From: Engelhardtia mirabilis
GTDB taxonomy: Bacteria; Planctomycetota; UBA1135; GCA-002686595
DNA: 64,000 nucleotides
Direction: 5' to 3'
NCBI RefSeq assembly: GCF_007748095.1
Contig: NZ_CP036287.1
Location: 3,286,001 to 3,350,000, forward strand
Shown here: in pieces, positions 53,501 through 60,788 of the stretch
Layout of the letters: the number at the start of each line of letters is the position of its first letter
How positions within the stretch are numbered: position 1 is the stretch's first letter
The notes under the pieces: model-generated
Database searches by the model: none
What the model was told of the DNA's origin: nothing
The model's input: only the letters and a program-made list of their open reading frames with translations
Translations under genes and position numbers: made by a program

Positions 53501-54901
53501 CAGCAGCGCCAGGGCGTGGGTCAACTCGACCAGGGGTTGCTCGAGGGGCGTGTTGCGCTCGATGCGGAACTCCGCCAGGAGGCGCCAGGCCTCGCCCGAG
53601 TAGTCCGGCGCCTCACGCACGCAGCTCTGAAGTGCCGTGCGGAAGCTGTCCCAGTCCTCGCGATCGCGGGCCAGGTCGGCCAGGGTCCACCAGGCCTCGC
53701 CGATCGCCCCCGGAACCGGTTCGACGTCCGGTCGGTCGGCCACGAAACGCGACAGGTGGGACGAGCCCGCCTGGCGGTTGACCCCGTTCGACAGGGCAAT
53801 GCCGCGATAGAAGAGGGCCGCTTGGCGTTGGGGCAGGCTCGCGTCGCCGGCCTTGAAGCGATCCGCGAGTTCATCGGCGACCCAGGCCAGGCGCGCCCAG
53901 CTCTGGTTCTCGTAGACGATCCTGGCCCAGGTGGGCAGGAAGTCCTGGTCCATCCAGACGCCGCCCTGGGCCGGCAGCGTGGTCTCCACCACGGTCTCCG
54001 CCAGGTCGTTGCGGTCGACCTGTGAAAGACTCTCGGTCAGGAGCTGCATGCAGTCGCGGTTGCCGGCGACTCCGTCGAAGCGCCGCAGGGCCAAGCCCAG
54101 GTCGACCACGTCCTGATGGCGACCCGCGCGCTGTAGCAAGTCGAAGAGGTTGAAAGCGGCGGTGGCGTTGGCCCAACGGCCCACGGCCACCTCGAAGTCG
54201 CCACGGACCACCGCAGCGATGTCGGAGGCCTCGTCCACCAGCGTGCGCAGTTCGGACTTGCTGCTGTCCGACGACCCGCTGAGCAGCAGATCCAGCTCGT
54301 TCTGGAGCGTCGCCCGCAGGGGTGCATCCTGGGGCAGGTAGACCACGCGCTCGGCCAGGCCCACGGCGATGTCGGAGGCCTCGTCGGGCAGTTCGTCCTC
54401 GATCAAGGTCTCGACGGAACCCCAGGCCAGGTCCAGGCGCTCGCGGTGGATCTGACCGCGCAGGACCTCGACGCGTGAGTTGTTCGGGTCGTCGGCGAGG
54501 ATCGCCTCGACCCGTGCCTCGGCCGAGTCGTAGTTGTCGAGGGCCAGGTCCATCTCGGCCAACTGGCGCAGGGCGTCGTTGCGCTCGTAGAACTCGTTGT
54601 CCAAGAGGGCCAGGAAGTCCGCCTCCGCGTTGGAGTAGGCCCCCCGGCGCAGGGACAGTCGGCCGCGCTCGTCCAGCAACTCGGCCAAGAGGGTCTGGTC
54701 CCCCAGTCGCTGGGCCAGCTCGACGCCGAAGTGCAGCTCCCGGAAGGCGCCCTGCACGTCCTGTGGGTCCTCCTCCAGGTGCGCGCGGGCGGCGTCCAAA
54801 TAGTCCGCTGGCCCCCGCGCTGCGCTCGTGCGAATCACATACGCGAGGGTTGCCGCCCCGAGCAGGGCGAAGAGAAGGAGGAGCCAGGGCAGCTTGGTCA
54901 T
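50588..54901 (-). CDS. Very large TPR protein with N-terminal membrane anchor (PrsT-like)
   Basis: A 1437-residue protein. MTKLPWLLLLFALLGAATLA is a signal anchor. The rest is mostly tetratricopeptide-like helical repeats of Ala/Leu/Glu/Arg pattern, and the C-terminal 70 residues are low-complexity (ANGSA, then KDGSA units) from a 15-nt tandem repeat. In PEP-CTERM/exosortase loci a large TPR protein (PrsT) is a usual partner of a sigma-54 regulator (PrsR), the arrangement seen here. It overlaps the regulator stop by 4 nt (ATGA). Confidence 0.82.
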   Translation of the reverse strand: MTKLPWLLLLFALLGAATLAYVIRTSAARGPADYLDAARAHLEEDPQDVQGAFRELHFGVELAQRLGDQTLLAELLDERGRLSLRRGAYSNAEADFLALLDNEFYERNDALRQLAEMDLALDNYDSAEARVEAILADDPNNSRVEVLRGQIHRERLDLAWGSVETLIEDELPDEASDIAVGLAERVVYLPQDAPLRATLQNELDLLLSGSSDSSKSELRTLVDEASDIAAVVRGDFEVAVGRWANATAAFNLFDLLQRAGRHQDVVDLGLALRRFDGVAGNRDCMQLLTESLSQVDRNDLAETVVETTLPAQGGVWMDQDFLPTWARIVYENQSWARLAWVADELADRFKAGDASLPQRQAALFYRGIALSNGVNRQAGSSHLSRFVADRPDVEPVPGAIGEAWWTLADLARDREDWDSFRTALQSCVREAPDYSGEAWRLLAEFRIERNTPLEQPLVELTHALALLPHRTAELLPRWIEIGDRSLLEADRDLDLIYRKVLARGEWYDTESRNPYERYRLAEMHLAAGAEGGAINVCRKLLKDYPNLLPANDLLIDVYRTLNRLDLMVPLLLARLADVPNAAKTLAELRELEHAGRLTPDQLLALMRLDPHYTGVLVLGRELLETGQAELASQALAEADPATLGTPGRLLAAEIDLARGRPERVMQHLATIVPTDPQFASAVRLRVAAATALGQTDRLAKVLAGVSQAEALDPDEVLKVTQQLLLERQWQPALMLLERLDQLPSSRSGEVVAQLALAHLQGRQASSARDALERLLAFRDDGVAEMGELLMAVQERRWTDLANRVRALRSTSYTPSPLGACLLAALEERLEEANLLAIDGLIESGQSARWALALRAIQFLRSETPAPWSELGREGTVQTANFLRGSAEDPKDPRRALAILMALEFDEWSIWAMAELGNLTADPAGALWPTYLAAEANLRLGRDGDAAVLLEALTTVFPRFSSAWDLLLSIETERLLRPEHPKLLRLRAARAAALGAPDEESVDATLAQALQEESAGRLPRAKALVSKVLEQRPRHLAAQLIMGRLQQSTGDFADAVATYGGFFRAADRELAFEYAPAFLSALDFADRTDAIAPSVYSAELLALSARLPDDPLVVLARARYEIDHQRESLQIGIGRAWLLLDQFRERTGGVAIDRLRAGTSRAWAELLATYAPKRAEAFVESELALLPQSLDLWLMMGEVYEIEGRRLDAAAHYEIVRAMVPSPAAILSAARLQATLGRNPERVTSMLVSIRRMENRPADDPALALIRAQSLINSPDSDLEEGLRILRELWKDREANADRLAVPDLARIFALAMLHHGSPPDRSTTKAAVQVLLETESDPLRLEILEILLSYATKIPAPPAEEKPDAGDSGDESAAAEPAAPAANGSAANGSAANGSAANGSAKDGSAKDGSAKDESPHSDPSNTPAVADSKVAAGAGS
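50667..50756. repeat. 15-nt tandem repeat, six units, inside the TPR gene
   Basis: Two units of TTCGCCGAGCCGTCC, one TTCGCCGAACCGTTC and three GCCGCCGAACCGTTC lie head to tail. They encode the repeated five-residue linker near the C-terminus. The length is a multiple of three, so copy-number change keeps the frame. Confidence 0.85.
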
Positions 54902-56328
54902 GCGGACGGAGACGTCTTCCTACGGCCGTCGGGCCCGGTCGATAGAAGTCCGTACTTTCTCATCTTGTTGAACAAGGTGCTCCGCGTCACGCCGAGGAGC
55001 CCGGCAGTTTCGTTCCTGTTACCGCCGCAGGCCTCGAGGGCCAGCCGGATGAAGCGCCGCTCGGGGACCTCGAGCATGGTCTTGAGGGGGCCCAAGGGGG
55101 GGTCGCCCGCGCCCTCGGGGGGCGACGCGGGCTCCGCCTGGCGCAGCAGGGGAGGCAGGCAGTCCTCGGTCACCTCTGGCCCGGTGGAGAGCAAGACCGC
55201 CCGTTGGATGGCGTGTTCGAGCTCGCGCACGTTGCCTGGCCACGAGTGGGCCGCGAGGGCGCGCAGCGTCGACGGGTCGATGCGCTCGGCCGGCTTGCCG
55301 AACTCGCCCGCGTAGCGGCTCAGGAAGGACTGCGCCAAGAGCGGCACGTCCAGAGGGCGCTCACGCAGGGGTGGCACGTCCAGGGTGACCACTTGGATCC
55401 GGTACATGAGGTCTTCACGGAAGCGGCCGGCGGCTACCTCGTCCATCAACCGGCGGTTGGTGGCCGCGATCAAACGCACGTCGACCTGCCGGGTCTTGGT
55501 CTCGCCAACCCGCTCGAAACGACTCGATTCGAGCACCCGCAGAAGCTTCACCTGGAGTTCGGTCGAGGCTGTCGCGATCTCGTCCAGGAATAGGGTGCCG
55601 CCGTCCGCGGCCTCGAATTTGCCCTCGCGGTCCCGATCGGCGCCTGTGAAGGATCCCTTGGCGTGACCGAAGAGCTCCGACTCCAGCAGCGACGATGGCA
55701 GTGCCCCGCAGTTGACCTCTATGAACGGCCCCTGGGCGCGGTCCGAACGGCGGTGGATCGCTCGGGCGAGCCGCGTCTTGCCGGTCCCGCTCTCGCCCTC
55801 GATCAAGAGGTTGGCCGAGCTGGGCGCGACCGCCTCCACCAGGCTGAACAGGCGCCGCATGGTCGGATCCCGGCTGTCGAGGCCATCCAGGGTCACCCGG
55901 GCGTCGAGGTTCTCGCGCAGGGTCTGGTTCTCGCGCTCCAGGGCCCGCTGCTTGAGGCCCCTGTCGATGCAGCCCGCGACCTGCTCGGGAGCCGCAGGCC
56001 GGGGCAGGCAGTCGAAGGCCCCTGCCTCCAGGAGCGCCCTGCCGTCGCCGGGCAGGCCGAAGGTATCGAAGAAGACCACCAGTGGGTCGCCGGGGGCCAC
56101 GTGGGCCACCGCAAGGAAGTCGCTTCCCACGCTCTCGAGGTCGGCCAGTACCAGATCGAATTCGCCCAGGACCAGCAGGCCTTCGGCTTCGCCCCGTCCC
56201 TCGGCGCTGGCCACTTCGATGCCCTGCCGACGGAGCAGGGCCGGCAGGTCGCCCCAGACCCGCGGATCCGGATCGATCAGCAGTAGTCGGGGCGGCGCGG
56301 TCGTGGTGGTGGCGGCGGCGGGGGGCAT
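54898..56328 (-). CDS. Sigma-54-dependent response regulator (PrsR-like)
   Basis: A 476-residue NtrC-type activator. The ATG at 56328 is used; upstream in-frame codons give no domain. A receiver domain (about 12-125) has IDPDP and the phospho-acceptor Asp in VLADLES, but the usual conserved Lys is Arg (CLPRPA), so signalling may be atypical. The AAA+ domain has GESGTGKTRLARAIH, GSFTGA (a GAFTGA variant contacting sigma-54), GGTLFLDEI and AATNRRL. A Fis-type HTH (GNRNETAGLLGVTRSTLFNK) ends it. It probably activates the exopolysaccharide locus with RpoN, encoded near the window end. Confidence 0.93.
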   Translation of the reverse strand: MPPAAATTTTAPPRLLLIDPDPRVWGDLPALLRRQGIEVASAEGRGEAEGLLVLGEFDLVLADLESVGSDFLAVAHVAPGDPLVVFFDTFGLPGDGRALLEAGAFDCLPRPAAPEQVAGCIDRGLKQRALERENQTLRENLDARVTLDGLDSRDPTMRRLFSLVEAVAPSSANLLIEGESGTGKTRLARAIHRRSDRAQGPFIEVNCGALPSSLLESELFGHAKGSFTGADRDREGKFEAADGGTLFLDEIATASTELQVKLLRVLESSRFERVGETKTRQVDVRLIAATNRRLMDEVAAGRFREDLMYRIQVVTLDVPPLRERPLDVPLLAQSFLSRYAGEFGKPAERIDPSTLRALAAHSWPGNVRELEHAIQRAVLLSTGPEVTEDCLPPLLRQAEPASPPEGAGDPPLGPLKTMLEVPERRFIRLALEACGGNRNETAGLLGVTRSTLFNKMRKYGLLSTGPDGRRKTSPSA

Positions 56329-56505
56329 GGTGGAGCGGGGCGGCGTCCATTTTCTTCGACATGGAGGGCCGCGACCCTGAATCGGACCTGGCCGGCGGGA
56401 CGATCTGGCACCCGGGCTCGACCTGGAGCCGTCGAGCGCACGACAACAGGTAAGTCCGTCCTGCCCCGACGGACGGGGCCGCCCGGCCCGGTAATCTCTG
56501 GCCCC

Positions 56506-57510
56506 ATGGACGCGCCGCCCCAGCCCCCCAAGGATCGCGACGGACCGATCGCCGTCTCGGTGGTGGTCCCGATCTACAACGAGCGGGAGTCCCTTCCGGT
56601 GCTGCACGGGGAGATCGCGGCGGCCATGACGGCCCTGGGCCAGCCCTGGGAGGTGCTCTACGTGGACGACGGGTCCACCGACGGCAGCCTGGGGATCATG
56701 CTGGGTCTGCGGGAGGTGGACCCTCACATCCGCATCGTGAAGTTCCGGCGCAACTACGGCCAGACCGCGGGACTCGGCGCCGGCTTCGACCACGCCCGCG
56801 GGGCGGTGGTCGTGACCCTGGACGGCGACCTGCAGAACGACCCCGCCGATATCCCGCGGCTGCTCGAGCGGGTCCACGACGGCTACGACATCGTCGCCGG
56901 CTGGCGCAAGCGGCGCGAGGACGGCTTCATCCTGCGGCGCCTGCCCTCGATCATCGCCAACCGGTTGATCGCCTGGTTCACGGGCGTGTCGATCCACGAC
57001 ACCGGCTGCACCCTGAAGGCGTTCCGCCGGGAGCTGGTGCGCAGCCTATCGATCTACGCCGACCAGCACCGCTTCCTGCCGGTGCTCTCAGCCGGCCGAG
57101 GGGCGCGCGTGACCGAAATGGTGGTCAACCACCGCCCGCGGCGTTTCGGCGTCAGCAAGTACGGCCTCAGCCGCGCCGTGCGCGTGCTGTTCGACCTCAT
57201 GAGCATCAAGCTCGTGACCCAGTTCTCACAGCGGCCGCTGCACTACTTCGGCCTGCTCTCGATGACCTTCGCCGGTCTGGGCCTGTTCTTCGCCAGCGTG
57301 GGGTTGATCAGCTTCCAACCCGATCCGGACCTCGGGCGCGGCGACGGCCGAATCAACCGCTGGGAATGGATGGTCATCACGGTGCTGATGATGGTCTTCT
57401 GCCTGGTGGTCTTCTACGCACTGCTCGGCCTGCTGAGCGAGCTGGTCGTCAAGGCCAGCGGCATGCATCGCCGCGGAATCCTCAACCGGATCCTCAACGA
57501 GCTCCATTGA
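56506..57510 (+). CDS. Glycosyltransferase family 2, GtrB/DPM-like
   Basis: A 334-residue membrane GT2. VSVVVPIYNERESLPVL, VDDGSTDGS, the DxD equivalent in LDGDLQNDPADI, and GWRKRREDGFILRRLPS are typical of polyprenyl-phosphate glycosyltransferases. Two C-terminal TM helices (near 245 and 285-310) follow. It probably loads a sugar on undecaprenyl phosphate. Its stop overlaps the next gene's TTG start. Confidence 0.92.
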   Translation: MDAPPQPPKDRDGPIAVSVVVPIYNERESLPVLHGEIAAAMTALGQPWEVLYVDDGSTDGSLGIMLGLREVDPHIRIVKFRRNYGQTAGLGAGFDHARGAVVVTLDGDLQNDPADIPRLLERVHDGYDIVAGWRKRREDGFILRRLPSIIANRLIAWFTGVSIHDTGCTLKAFRRELVRSLSIYADQHRFLPVLSAGRGARVTEMVVNHRPRRFGVSKYGLSRAVRVLFDLMSIKLVTQFSQRPLHYFGLLSMTFAGLGLFFASVGLISFQPDPDLGRGDGRINRWEWMVITVLMMVFCLVVFYALLGLLSELVVKASGMHRRGILNRILNELH

Positions 57511-58541
57511 ACGCGCCCCAAGACACCACATCGGACGACTCGCAAGTCGATCCGGCTCCCGTTCTGGCCACGGTGCACCGCTCCCACCGGGAGGGCTATG
57601 CCGGTCCTGTTGACGTGAGCATCGTCGTGCCGGTCCAGAGCCCGGAGGCCGAGGTCCGAGACGTCACCCGCGCCCTGGGCACGCAACTCGACCGCCTGGG
57701 CAAGACCTGGGAAATCATCTTCGTCTTCGATGGCGTCGAAGGAATGGCCTGGGAGGCGGTCCAGGGCTTGCACGCCGAGCGGGGCCAGCAGATCAAGACG
57801 ATCCTGTTCAAGAACCCCTTCGGCGAGTCGGTCTGCCTGTCGGCCGCCTTCGAGCGCGCCCACGGCGGCCTGATCTTGACCTCGCCCCAGTACGTGCAGG
57901 TCGATCCGCTCGAGCTCGAACGCATGCTGCAGGCCATCGACGAGGGCGCCGATTTCGTCACGCCGTGGCGGCACCCGCGGGTCGACCCGGTCCTGAACCG
58001 CCTGCAATCGGGCTTCTTCAACTGGGTCATCCGGCAGATCATCCGCGGCGAGTTCCACGACCTGAACTGCTACTTCCGCCTGATCCGACGCGAGGTGCTC
58101 GAGGAGATCTCGGTCTACGGCGACATGTACCGCTTCTTGCCGGTGATGGCCTTCCGCCAGGGCTTCCAGGTGGTCGAGGTCCGCGTGCGGCACCTGACCG
58201 AGTGGGGCCGCGCGGGCTTCTTCGGGATGGGCGTCTACATCCGGCGCTTCCTGGACGTGCTGGCGGTCATGTTCCTGGCCAAGTTCACCCTGAAGCCCCT
58301 GCGCTTCTTCGGGACCCTGGGCGGCCTCTCGGCGCTGATCGGCGGAGGCATCTGCACCTGGCTGGCGGGCGAGAAGCTCTTGCTCGACGTGAGCATCTCG
58401 GGCCGTCCGATGCTGGTGGCCGGCGTGCTGCTCTTGGTCCTGGGCGTGCAGATCATCGGCTTCGGCCTGGTGGGGGAGATCATCATCTTCAGCCAGGCGC
58501 GCAACCTGAAGGAGTACCGCATCGAGCGGATCTACGAATGA
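57507..58541 (+). CDS. Glycosyltransferase family 2, second copy, diverged
   Basis: A 344-residue GT2 starting at TTG 57507 (TTGA overlap with the previous stop). It resembles its neighbour (DVSIVVPVQSPEAEVRDVTR; two C-terminal TMs; RFLPVMAFRQGF), but the acidic D-x-D site is weakened: the region equivalent to LDGDLQND reads LTSPQYVQVDP. A reduced or regulatory role, or altered metal use, is possible. Coupled to the FemAB gene by a 4-nt overlap. Confidence 0.82.
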   Translation: MNAPQDTTSDDSQVDPAPVLATVHRSHREGYAGPVDVSIVVPVQSPEAEVRDVTRALGTQLDRLGKTWEIIFVFDGVEGMAWEAVQGLHAERGQQIKTILFKNPFGESVCLSAAFERAHGGLILTSPQYVQVDPLELERMLQAIDEGADFVTPWRHPRVDPVLNRLQSGFFNWVIRQIIRGEFHDLNCYFRLIRREVLEEISVYGDMYRFLPVMAFRQGFQVVEVRVRHLTEWGRAGFFGMGVYIRRFLDVLAVMFLAKFTLKPLRFFGTLGGLSALIGGGICTWLAGEKLLLDVSISGRPMLVAGVLLLVLGVQIIGFGLVGEIIIFSQARNLKEYRIERIYE

Positions 58542-59617
58542 CGAGCGCCAGCAGCCCCGAGCAGCGGGCGAACGAGGACTTCGAGATCCGACGACTGTCG
58601 CCCGAACACGACGAGGCGCGCGATGATTTCGTGCGCGCTCACCCGCGCGGCACGGTCTTCCACCAGTCCAACTGGCGGCGGACGGTCAACCGCGTCTTCC
58701 ACCACGCGGGCTGGGACTACGGCGCTTGGCGTGACGATGAGCTGGTGGGGGTCTTGCCGATGATGCGGATCAAGGCCCTGCCGCGCGGCGAGAACCTGAT
58801 CTCGATGCCCTACGCGGTCTATGGCGGCGCGCTCGGACAGACGCCGGCGGTGACCGAAGCGCTGCTGCGCGAGGGCATGGCCGAGGCGCGTAGGCTGCGC
58901 GTGGGTAGGCTCGAGCTGCGTTCGATCGATTCGGCGCCGCCGGCCCTCGGGCTGGTGGAGAGCGACCTCTACTCGACCTTCGTCAAGCAGCTCCCCCAGA
59001 CCCCCGATGAGGTGCTCGCGGGGATGCCGAAGAAGTCCCGCGCGGAGGCCCGCAAGGCACGCAACAAGCATCGGCTCCAGTTGGTCGAGGGCCGTTGGTA
59101 CGTGGAGGACTTGGCTCGGCTGTTCACGCTCAACAAGCGCCAGCTCGGCTCCCCCAGCCTGCCTGCCGATTTCTTCCGCACCCTCCTGGAGGAGCTCGGC
59201 GACCGGGTCGTCGTGCACCTGGTGGTGAGGGACCGCGAGCCGTTGATGGGGATCATGTCCTTCTTGGACGGCGACACCTTGATCGCCTACTACTCGGGCA
59301 CGGCCCCCGACGCCGACCGCAACTTCAGCGCCAGCAACTTCGCCTACATGGCTCTACAGGAGTGGTCGGTGGAGCAGGGCTTCCGGGTCTTCGACTTCTG
59401 CCGCAGTCGGCGCGACTCGGGGGCCTACAGCTTCAAGTTGCACCAGGGCTTCGAGGCGATTCCCTTGCACTACAGCTACTGCTTGGTGACCAAGCAGGGT
59501 CTCCCGGCGCTCACGCCGTCCAACCCGCGCACGGCCCTGTTGCGCCGCACCTGGAGTCGTCTACCCCTGCCGGTGGTGCAGCGCCTGTCGCCGATGCTGG
59601 CGCGCTACCTGGCCTGA
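58538..59617 (+). CDS. FemAB-family GNAT protein, XrtA/PEP-CTERM-associated
   Basis: A 359-residue protein. ATG 58538 overlaps the previous stop. HPRGTVFHQSNWRRTVNRVF, GMPKKSRAEARKARNKH and FDFCRSRRDSGAYSFKLHQG are the conserved blocks of the FemAB family found in PEP-CTERM loci. Classic FemAB enzymes use aminoacyl-tRNA to add amino acids to peptidoglycan; the substrate of this subgroup is unknown. It closes the polysaccharide operon. Confidence 0.9.
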   Translation: MTSASSPEQRANEDFEIRRLSPEHDEARDDFVRAHPRGTVFHQSNWRRTVNRVFHHAGWDYGAWRDDELVGVLPMMRIKALPRGENLISMPYAVYGGALGQTPAVTEALLREGMAEARRLRVGRLELRSIDSAPPALGLVESDLYSTFVKQLPQTPDEVLAGMPKKSRAEARKARNKHRLQLVEGRWYVEDLARLFTLNKRQLGSPSLPADFFRTLLEELGDRVVVHLVVRDREPLMGIMSFLDGDTLIAYYSGTAPDADRNFSASNFAYMALQEWSVEQGFRVFDFCRSRRDSGAYSFKLHQGFEAIPLHYSYCLVTKQGLPALTPSNPRTALLRRTWSRLPLPVVQRLSPMLARYLA

Positions 59618-59662
59618 CGCCCGGCGTTTGCGACACGGCGCGGTCGGAATACGGCGCCGTCG

Positions 59663-59710
59663 GGACCGAGCGCCGTCAGGACCGAGCGCCGTCAGGACCG
59701 AGCGCCATCA
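59663..59710. repeat. 16-nt tandem repeat, three units
   Basis: GGACCGAGCGCCGTCA occurs at 59663-59678 and 59679-59694, then with one change (GCCATCA) at 59695-59710, ending in the stop codon of the convergent HAD phosphatase gene. Confidence 0.85.
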
Positions 59711-60304
59711 AGTCGCCGGGCCGAGGAGCAAGTCCACGGCTGCGGCGAGGTCGGCAACCACCGTGGGCTCGCCTTGCAGGCGCGCGCGAGCCAAACGCTG
59801 TTCGGCTTCGCCCTTGCCCGTTCGCACCAGGATCGCCCGCGCTCCGCAGGCCTCTCCGGCCCGCAGGTCGCGGTCGGAATCGCCGATCGTCGCAGCTGTC
59901 GCAACGTCGACGCTGAAGCGCCGTGCGGCCTCGAGCAACATCCCGGGAAGGGGTTTGCGCCATGAAGCGAAGGCTCCGAAACGCTCGACCTCGTGGTCCG
60001 GGTGGAAGGGGCAGTAGAGGATCTCGTCGAGGTGGGCACCCTCTGCGGCCAGGCCCTCGCTGATGCGCCCGTGGATCGCGGCCAGGCCGGACTCGTCCAG
60101 CATCCCGCGGGCGATGGCGCTCTGGTTGGTGACCAGGGCAACCGGGACTCCGGCCCGATTCAACCGCGCCACAGCGGCGGGCGCTCCGGGCACGAACTGC
60201 CAACCCTCGGGGTCGGTCAGGTAGCCGGTCTCCGTGATCAGCGTCCCGTCGCGGTCCAGGAAGACGGCCGACGGCGGTTGGGGATCGTCCACGGGGTCCG
60301 TCAT
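59708..60304 (-). CDS. HAD-IIIA phosphatase, GmhB-like (heptose 1,7-bisphosphate 7-phosphatase)
   Basis: A 198-residue phosphatase. AVFLDRDGTLITETGYL carries the DxD nucleophile motif, ALVTNQSAIARGML the Thr/Ser motif, and TIGDSDRDLRAG the late acidic motif. CPFHPDHEVERFG is a reduced form of the zinc-loop region; only one of the usual four Cys is present. It could act in ADP-heptose or GDP-heptose synthesis or as a histidinol-phosphate-type phosphatase. No other heptose gene is in the window. Confidence 0.8.
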   Translation of the reverse strand: MTDPVDDPQPPSAVFLDRDGTLITETGYLTDPEGWQFVPGAPAAVARLNRAGVPVALVTNQSAIARGMLDESGLAAIHGRISEGLAAEGAHLDEILYCPFHPDHEVERFGAFASWRKPLPGMLLEAARRFSVDVATAATIGDSDRDLRAGEACGARAILVRTGKGEAEQRLARARLQGEPTVVADLAAAVDLLLGPAT

Positions 60305-60317
60305 CTGACCGGAAGTG

Positions 60318-60728
60318 CTAGTCCTCGAGCAGCCGCAGTCGAATGTGGATCCGACTGGGTTGCAGGTCGTCGTCGACCTGGAGCGGGAGCAAGAGCCCCC
60401 GGGCGTTCAGGAAGAGCGGGAACCAGAAGGTGTCGACGCCGATCCACCCGGCCGTCCAGGGGGTGACCGTGGTCTGAGTCCCCGGCCCGACGATGCGAGT
60501 GGCCGGCACGTAGCCCGCGAGGCCGACGTCGATGCGGTGCCAGTCCGTGCGCGGCAGGAAGATGGCGGCGGGGGTGACGTAGCCGGACTCCTGCCCGTCG
60601 ATGGAGATCGTCGCGCCAGGAGGGGTGCTGGCGATCAGCACGCCGGGTTGTCCGCGGGAGAGCTGACAGGAGACCAGGCTGCCGGCCAGGCAAATCGTGG
60701 CGAGGAGTCGGGAGCCGTTGGCTGCCAT
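60318..60728 (-). CDS. PEGA-domain lipoprotein
   Basis: A 136-residue lipoprotein. MAANGSRLLATICLAGSLVSC ends in a lipobox (LVSC). Residues about 28-80 form a PEGA-like beta domain (VLIASTPPGATISIDGQ, then YVTPAAIFLP, and WHRIDVGLAGY). A short hydrophobic stretch (TFWFPLFLNARGLLLPL) follows. It is 13 nt upstream of the phosphatase gene, likely co-transcribed. Function unknown. Confidence 0.75.
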   Translation of the reverse strand: MAANGSRLLATICLAGSLVSCQLSRGQPGVLIASTPPGATISIDGQESGYVTPAAIFLPRTDWHRIDVGLAGYVPATRIVGPGTQTTVTPWTAGWIGVDTFWFPLFLNARGLLLPLQVDDDLQPSRIHIRLRLLED

Positions 60729-60788
60729 GGTCCCTATTCTGTACGCCGACAGGGGGCCTCGGCAACGACGCCGTGATCCTGTTACTCG

